Shown here piece after piece: positions 58,173-64,000 of a stretch of DNA of 64,000 bases. Under the pieces are notes generated by a model. It did not search any database and was not told where the DNA came from. It was given only the letters and a program-made list of their open reading frames with translations. Every line of letters begins with the position of its first letter. Position 1 is the first letter of the stretch. The position numbers and the translations under genes are program-made. Source of the stretch: Galeopsis tetrahit (taxonomy: Eukaryota > Streptophyta > Magnoliopsida > Lamiales > Lamiaceae); assembly GCA_963675135.1 (NCBI GenBank), contig OY776124.1:12228677-12292676 (forward strand), read 5' to 3'.

Positions 58173-58532
58173 TCACTTCTTCGTGGAGCGCACATTCGCA
58201 TCTGAAACACTACGTCTACTCGGAGGCTTTGTACCATAACCAAGCCCTTTTATATAACCAATCCCATGGCCTAGGACCTCTAGAACAATTTCAACTGAAC
58301 TTTTATCAATTCCTTGCTCAGCATATTCTTCTCCTTTCTTTAACTATGAAAATAAAATAAATTTAATTAGCATCAACTTTAATAATAAAATGAAATCACA
58401 TTAGTAGATGCCCCCAAGACTTACCCAATTTTCTTTAGCTTCATCGAATTTTCAACCATCTTTTAGTAAAGAATGTGTACTGACATGAAATTCACCTCTA
58501 TCACACCCTTCTCCATTTAGCTCATATTTAGA
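58173..58532 (-). pseudogene. CACTA (En/Spm) transposase-type C-terminus, two exons
   Basis: Minus-strand exons 58532-58425 and 58343-58173 have GT-AG borders and join in phase. The second exon reads EIVLEVLGHGIGYIKGLGYG, which resembles the VLG...G.(V/I)(R/K)G(L/M)G.G signature at the end of plant Ptta/En/Spm transposases, followed by a basic tail (KPPSRR) and a stop at 58173. A TGA at 58452-58454 interrupts the first exon, so it is dead. Earlier exons were not found; a hAT element begins 107 bp upstream. It probably belongs to the CACTA element starting at 56771. Confidence 0.6.
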
Positions 58533-58638
58533 CTGCAAAAAATCAACATATTTAATTAGCTCAAAGATATATATTATAAAATCAGTAATCCAAAATTGCT
58601 CACAAGGTAAGCACACGATGCTAAAGAAACAAAATATA

Positions 58639-59313
58639 CAGGGACGGACCCAGAATTTTGAGTGAAGGGGGGCCAAAATTGTTCAACATAATGTTCGTAG
58701 CTAAAATTTAAATATTTTATATTTGCATCAAAATATATCAATATTCATTGTTAAATATATTAAAATGCACAAATATGTTATTATACTAATAAATTTAGAA
58801 TGCCACCGATGCATATCAAGAAAATTATCTATGAGACTACATTTTTTTTTAATTTACGTCTCATATACACTAATAGACAATTTGTAAGAAATTCATTTTT
58901 CCATAATTATAGCTAAAATCTTGATTAAGATTATAATAAAAAGACAATCGGTAGTATAGAATGAAACAATATACCACTATAAATAATTTTTTAAAAAAAA
59001 CTGCATGTCGAACCGAGAAAAAAAGAAGAGAAGAATTACCGTGGAATTATACATAAATCTCTTAAAAGAATTACAAATAAAAACATAAAAAATTAAAATA
59101 TTAAAATATTAAGATTTGAATTGAAAGATTTTAACTAAAGAATTGGATATCCTAATAAACTGGCCCAACTAATAATTAATGAATAAGCCCAATTAATATA
59201 TTAATCCATTTAACATATTATTAAAATGTCAGAGCTAATACTCTGTATATATAGTAAAAAAAAAATCTGGGAGGGGCCAGGGCCACCCCAGAGTGCATGT
59301 AGTTCCGTCCTTG
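58639..59313. mobile_element. Non-autonomous hAT-like element, TSD AAAATATA
   Basis: It begins CAGGGACGGACCCAGAATTT and ends ATGTAGTTCCGTCCTTG. The exact 8-bp duplication AAAATATA lies at 58631-58638 and 59314-59321. It is a relative of the element at 1455-1923. The AT-rich interior has no transposase. Confidence 0.9.
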
Positions 59314-59321
59314 AAAATATA

Positions 59322-59850
59322 GTTTATACAAACATGAATTAAGTGCATGCAAAATTAACTCAACTAAGTTAAAGTTTCTACAGAACTCAATTTTCAAAAT
59401 ATTTGGTCTTACCCAATAATATTTATTAACTGAGAATTAAATTAGCTAAAATCACTTCTAAAATAATTTTAAAAGAGAGTGATGGATTTACTACAAGTTA
59501 GTTATTTAAGTAAAATTCAACCATTAACTAGTAATTAAATATTACTGAAGTAATTTACTCGATGTTCAATTATTAATCACATAATCCATTCAAATAAATA
59601 TACTATCAAGTCTGCATAAAACATAAGTTAAACTTAAATATTAAACTACTGACAGCGAACAATTTGTAATAATCACAATTTCATGCTTCCTAATTATTCA
59701 CCTTACATACACATGTAGTTATCCGATGAAAAAAAAATTCAAAATTTTCCCTCCCTATAAAAAAATGTTTGTATGTCCCCAATATACCTTTTAAATTCAA
59801 TTTACTTGTAATAATTCTCTATATGTTGATAAATCTATGAATACAAGTGG
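59322..59850. other. AT-rich DNA without a gene
   Basis: No coding domain, RNA gene or element end is recognised here. Confidence 0.5.
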
Positions 59851-59855
59851 CCATC

Positions 59856-60560
59856 TCAGTAGCAACCTTCAATGTTTAAAATCAAACACCAAGCATCGGA
59901 ATCAGAAATACAGTCATCTGCCATGGGAAAGAGCTTAGAATAAAAAATCACAACCTCATGAACAACATTAGTCACTCGATCATGCTTAATTAAGAATATT
60001 GTCCATCTTGACCTGTTGACAATAGTATACTTGTTCTTCACATTGAACCCCGACAGGTGTACGTACCATATGAAGTCGCTGCCCCTTGATCCTTATTCAT
60101 TCCAATGCGAATGATACAATCTGCAATAGATCGATGAATTAGGCGAAAATAACACTAAGAAAAGAGAGAAATTGGGGAAAAGAGATTCTGAAAACTGAAT
60201 GCTAGTTCTTTGATATCTAGTATCCACCTCAATTGACAAAAAATGTGCACTAACAACTAAAAAAAAAATCAAATCAACTCTTCTTAGACGATTCAATACA
60301 TAACCTGAAGAGAAGTGCCCACGCATATTGAACAAACTGACTCCTTAAGACACTTCGTCCTTCATGTTCGTGACAGCAAATCTGCCATTTGGCACCATGT
60401 TTCTCCATTGATCTCTTTGTTCATGGTATTGAATGGGAAATTGTGAAGGTACAGAGGCTAGATCGCCTTCGGTGAGAGTGAGTGTTTCCTTAGCGGAGGC
60501 TGATTGCTGCCATTGCTCAGATTCGTAGAGTCTCTGAATTAGGATTCTAGGGTAAAAAAA
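59856..60560 (-). other. Gene-like minus-strand segment, unrecognised
   Basis: The composition is coding-like on the minus strand. About 60530-60347 reads RLYESEQWQQSASAKETLTL and onward to MVPNGRFAVTNMKDEVS, ending in TAA. A second piece (60041-59856) contains FNVKNKYTIVNRSRWTIF. A GT site (ATATG|GTACGT, near 60063) and an AG site (near 60120) would suit splicing, but no single model gives a long open frame. NKYTIVNRSRW faintly recalls a CACTA-associated DUF4216 segment; this is weak. It could be a decayed host gene or transposon exon. Confidence 0.25.
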
Positions 60561-60896
60561 ATGAGTATATATGGGCTTGGGGGCAGAAGAAAAAAAAAAT
60601 GAGAGAGATTTTCCTTGAATAATGTTTAATTTTCCTTTTGAGAAGGGTCTGACTATATGCACCTCCATTTCAGTTTGATGCACTCCCCCTTTCAGTTTTT
60701 TAATAAAATAATAGGGTAAAAAACCCAAAATACCCTTCATTAAATATACAGTACTATCCCCTACTGAATGCACCCCCCTTCATTTCTTTCACATTTTTCT
60801 AACCCACAACTTCCGGTCGCCGGCGACACCATTTCCGGCGACCATCAAGCTCAAAAAAAAATACAGAAATCAACCATACACTAAAAAAAATCACAA

Positions 60897-61012
60897 TTTT
60901 TTTTAATAATTTTCGACCAACCAGTGTCGACCACATACACTCCCGTCGACAACGAGGTATCGACGAGAGTGTATGTGGTCGACACTGGTTGGTCGAAAAT
61001 TATTAAAAAAAA
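60897..61012. repeat. Perfect 46-bp inverted repeat (hairpin A) in MULE 3
   Basis: Arms 60897-60942 and 60967-61012 are exact complements around a 24-base loop. They contain TTTTCGACCAACCAGTGTCG and ACCACATACACTC. The loop itself holds CCGTCGAC and TCGACGA. Perfect arms imply recent formation or selection for pairing. Confidence 0.95.
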
Positions 61013-61021
61013 TAAATAAAT

Positions 61022-61118
61022 TCATTTTCGACTACGTAATGTCGATCAAATACACCCTCGTCGACAACAATTTGCCGATGAGAGTGTATTTAATCCACAT
61101 TATATAGTCGAAAATGAA
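61022..61118. repeat. Imperfect inverted repeat (hairpin B) in MULE 3
   Basis: TTCATTTTCGACTACGTAAT pairs with ATTATATAGTCGAAAATGAA, and TACACCCTCGTCG with CGATGAGAGTGTA. It follows hairpin A as in MULE 1. Confidence 0.85.
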
Positions 61119-61135
61119 AAAAAAAATAAAAAAAA

Positions 61136-61169
61136 TTAGGGTTTTCTGCAAAAATGCAGAAAACCCTAA
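61136..61169. repeat. Short perfect palindrome, 15-bp arms, AAAA loop
   Basis: TTAGGGTTTTCTGCA (61136-61150) and TGCAGAAAACCCTAA (61155-61169) are exact complements. The arms include a telo-box-like AAACCCTAA. It sits between hairpin B and the GC-rich block. Confidence 0.9.
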
Positions 61170-61964
61170 CATTGGAATTGGGAGTTGGGCAAATCTGGGC
61201 TGGGTGTGGGTCGGCGTCGGAGAGGGGGTGGGGAGGGGGCGGCCGCAATCTTTTTTTTTTTTTTTTTTTACAGATGGGAGGAGGGGGAGGGAGGAAGGGG
61301 GCAAACCTGGGGGTCGCGTCGGCGTCGGACGGGAGGGGGATGGGGCAAAGGAAAAAAGAAAAAAAAATTACCTGTGATGGGGACGGTGGCGGAGGCCGCG
61401 GTAGATGGGGGCGATGGCGGAGATCGCGGCGGATGTGGCGGTGGCGGGGGAGGGGGGCACGATGATGGGAGAGAAAACGAAAAAAAAAAGGGTGGGGGGA
61501 GGGGGGCGATGGGCTGCGGCGGCTCGGGCGAGGGCTACGGCCGGCGTCGGATGGACGGAGAGGGGGAGGTCGTCGCGGCCTAGGGACGGGGAGCCCGGCC
61601 GGCGGCCGCGACGAGAGGGAGAGGGAGGAGGAAAAATACAGAAAAAAAAAAAGAAGGGGAGAGGGTGGTGGGGGTGGGCGGCGGCGACGGCGACGGGGGG
61701 TGGGGTGGGCGGCGGCGACGGGGGGTGGGGTGGGTGGGGGTGGGCGACTGTTGAGGAAATGGGGAGGAGGAGGTGGGTTGGGGAAATGGGGAGGAAGAAG
61801 AGGAAGGGTGGGGTGTGTGTAGTAATATATATGTTATGAGAGGAGGGGTATTTATGACATTTGAAGGGGGTATGACCTAAATTTGGGGAGTGTATAAATC
61901 GGGGGATTGATGGGGGAGTGCATCAAACTGAAATGGAGGTGCATATAGTCAGACCCTTTGAGAA

Positions 61965-63320
61965 TTTTCCCACTTAAATTAAAAATTTGAAATACCGCCA
62001 CTAAATTGGGTTCGAGATTTTTCCTAAAACAAAATTTGAAAATTTCTAGGGATCCCTAAATTGAAATAACGCCGCAAAAAGTTTTGGCTCCAAAATCTAG
62101 GTTAAAATGAATAATTGTTTTAGTAGAATAATATTTTTCAATTGACTTTTCTTAAAAAAATAAAAACCAATTGACATAATAACATGAAATGAATAAAACA
62201 TGGCTACTGTTAATACAACTTTTGCTCTAGCAATGTATGTCACAAAAATTTGAATAATAAGAAAAAAATATGAATACCTTGAAAAAATTTAGTTTTAAAT
62301 TATTAATAATTAAAAATAACTAATGAGTATATTTAAAATAGATAAATTATCATTCTCACTTTAAAATTACAATCTATCAATTATGAATAATATATTGTAT
62401 GCATTATTATAAAATTATGAAAGGTACTTATAAATTATACTTCATTCATCCCACTATAAATTTATCATTTTTCTTTTCTGAACGTTCTATCATTTTTCAT
62501 ACACATATATTATTTTTTTTATTAATTTCAACCACCTGTACTATATTTATTAATTTTATCATATACATCTATTATTTTCTCTCTTTCAATCACATCATTT
62601 ATATTACATCTATTATTTTATTATATTTTCTGTAATCAAAACACGTTAAACAAAAGGAAAAAATATAGTGAGACAAATAGAGTAATATATATGTTTATTA
62701 TCGAACACAAATTTAGAATTTTGCTTTAACTTATATTTTTCTTTCTGCATTATATATATCCAAAAGGCAAAATTTTATGTAAACTAATTGCATTTTACTG
62801 TGTATATTTAACAATTATTGATTATTTCTTTAGAAATATACTCCTTTCATTTAAATTCATTTTGTTCATTTATTCGAGCATGAGTTTTAATAAACATTGA
62901 TTAGTTTATATATAAAAGAGATAAGCTGGGAGTATGATGAGGTATCATAGAGTTCACTTATAAATTAAGTGATTATTTTGAATAAAATATATGACAATTT
63001 AGCACAGAATGAGTATTAATCGAGTCAAATACGAGTCGATCGATCTAAGGATGTTTGATTTATTTACTTCAGATTTTGGCCGGTTTAGGGCTTGTTTTGT
63101 CATCTTTAAATAGAGTCTCTAGACTTTGATATTATATACTATTATTCAAGAAAATAAATTTTCAATCTTGTACAAAAACGTTTATCTTCTACGATTATCG
63201 TCCCATATCAGACAAGACCTATGTATGAGATTCAAGTCTCAAATTCTATTTTTAAGCCTATTTATGGACCTTATAAGTTTTCATAATTTGTTCCAGTTTT
63301 ATTTGAAAATTTTAGATTTT
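61965..63320. other. AT-rich intergenic DNA without a gene
   Basis: Only short frames without domains are present, and no element boundaries are seen. Base composition is strongly AT. Confidence 0.6.
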
Positions 63321-63326
63321 GATGTT

Positions 63327-64000
63327 TGTTGGTCCTGAAAGGAGTATATAACAAGTGTATGGGGGGGGGGGGGAGGAATACACTTGTATGCAAATCTTTT
63401 CAACTTATGATCAATCCAGAGCTCAGCAAGGTTGTCTTGGACAACTCTGCTGAAGATGATTAACTCTTCTAAGATAATCAAACCACTAAGTACTCTTGAG
63501 TACTTAGTTGAATAACTATCTAGGGGAGTTATATGTGCGGAATAGTGGTTGGCCCTTTAAGTTTAGACTCCTTAAGTTTTGAAATCACTTTGGGCATGTT
63601 TGTTTTGGGATTTTGAGGATTTTGAAATCCGGATTTCAAAATCTAGTGGATTTTAAAATCCTAATGTTTTTTATGTTTTGTGTTTGTTTTGGGATTTATG
63701 TAGGGTAGGATTTAACTTTATAGAATAGGGTTATAGGTTTTATAGGTATTTATATAGGATTTGTAGGTATTTATAGGGTTGACTTTTATAGGGTTTATAG
63801 GGTAGGATTTTGAAATCCTGAATCAAAATCCCAAACTGTAACGGGGGTGGAGTTTCGAAATCCCAAATCCGGATTTCCCATCCCAAAACAAACATGCCCT
63901 TTGTCAATCCAATGCAGTCCAGTTTAGTTTCAGGGAACTTGTCCAAATCAGTTTTGCACAGTCTTTGAATATGTATCTTTTGAAAGATCAGTTTTGGTGC
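63327..64000 (+). mobile_element. Probable start of a copia LTR, running off the window
   Basis: TGTTGGTCCTGAAAGG at 63327 would pair with GGACCAACA-type LTR ends such as the one at 25814-25823. A 13-G run (63361-63373) and ACACTTGTATGCAAATCTTT follow. Only the left edge is inside the window, so it could also be internal retroelement sequence. A Tourist-like MITE interrupts it. Confidence 0.4.
63592..63899. mobile_element. Tourist-like (PIF/Harbinger) MITE
   Basis: Inverted termini GGGCATGTTTGTTTTGGGAT and ATCCCAAAACAAACATGCCC enclose 308 bp. TTT on both sides (63589-63591 and 63900-63902) suits a 3-bp TSD. The inner sequence repeats GGATTTTGAAATCC and TATAGGGTTTATAGG words. Confidence 0.8.

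Larger units (their letters stand above)
60645..61956. mobile_element. Non-autonomous Mutator-like element 3
   Basis: The termini begin GGGTCTGACTATATGCACC and match perfectly as inverted repeats for about 45 bp, with further partial matching. TTTGAGAA flanks exactly on both sides (60637-60644 and 61957-61964). The ends are the same family as MULE 2 and share the TATATNCNCCTCC core with MULE 1. The interior runs from a CCGGCGACC stretch (60810-60850) through twin hairpins and a short palindrome to a very GC-rich purine-biased block (61180-61830). Frames in that block are artefacts of base bias. No transposase is present. Confidence 0.9.

Noticed and set aside
61154..61839. Gly/Arg-rich plus-strand frames in the GC-rich block of MULE 3
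   Set aside because: Three overlapping frames are open only because of purine-biased low-complexity sequence; no domain or codon bias supports a protein.

Overview
This is repeat-rich nuclear DNA from a flowering plant, probably a eudicot; I cannot name the species. The evidence is one spliced gene with canonical GT-AG introns and a dense set of plant transposable elements: Ty1/copia and Ty3/gypsy LTR retrotransposons with plant-type primer sites, and CACTA, hAT, Mutator-like, Stowaway and Tourist elements. The sequence is AT-rich, with GC-rich islands only inside transposons.

Layout. 0-9.3 kb: an acidic open-frame end at the window edge, a 170-bp tandem repeat, a CACTA fragment, a hAT element with target-site duplication (TSD), and a probable 7.2-kb CACTA element (1987-9234) holding gene-like fragments and AT-rich repeats. 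9.3-14.6 kb: a Stowaway MITE, two Mutator-like elements (MULEs) of about 1.1-1.3 kb, a LINE relic and another MITE. 14.6-26.5 kb: a broken SIRE-type copia element (pol, then a decayed extra ORF), an LTR lying between a polypurine tract and a primer-binding site, a second LTR, and a SIRE-type gag fragment. 26.5-29 kb: AT-rich DNA with a foldback element.

29.0-31.2 kb: the only apparently intact host gene, a five-exon BTB/BACK protein of the POB1/LRB family on the minus strand. Its upstream side meets a three-layer MITE/hAT nest 75 bp before the start codon. 33.1-34.6 kb: a TSD-flanked miniature copia element. 34.6-37.5 kb: no genes.

37.5-59.3 kb: a deep nest. A minus-strand chromodomain gypsy element is split by a 3.3-kb solo LTR (TSD GGTTA), by a complete 9.3-kb copia element (TSD GTCGG) whose 3' LTR carries a hAT element, and at its gag by an Athila-type LTR. 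A CACTA element with a transposase fragment lies in the Athila gag, and a further hAT element lies downstream of that fragment. 59.8-64 kb: an unrecognised minus-strand segment, a third MULE with long perfect hairpins, AT-rich DNA, and the start of another LTR containing a Tourist-like MITE.

The window is therefore a record of successive insertions around one gene. The element boundaries rest on terminal motifs and TSDs read directly from the sequence. Most retroelement reading frames carry stops or frameshifts. The most unusual structure is the MULE family that carries twin GTCGAC-rich hairpins next to a GC-rich block.
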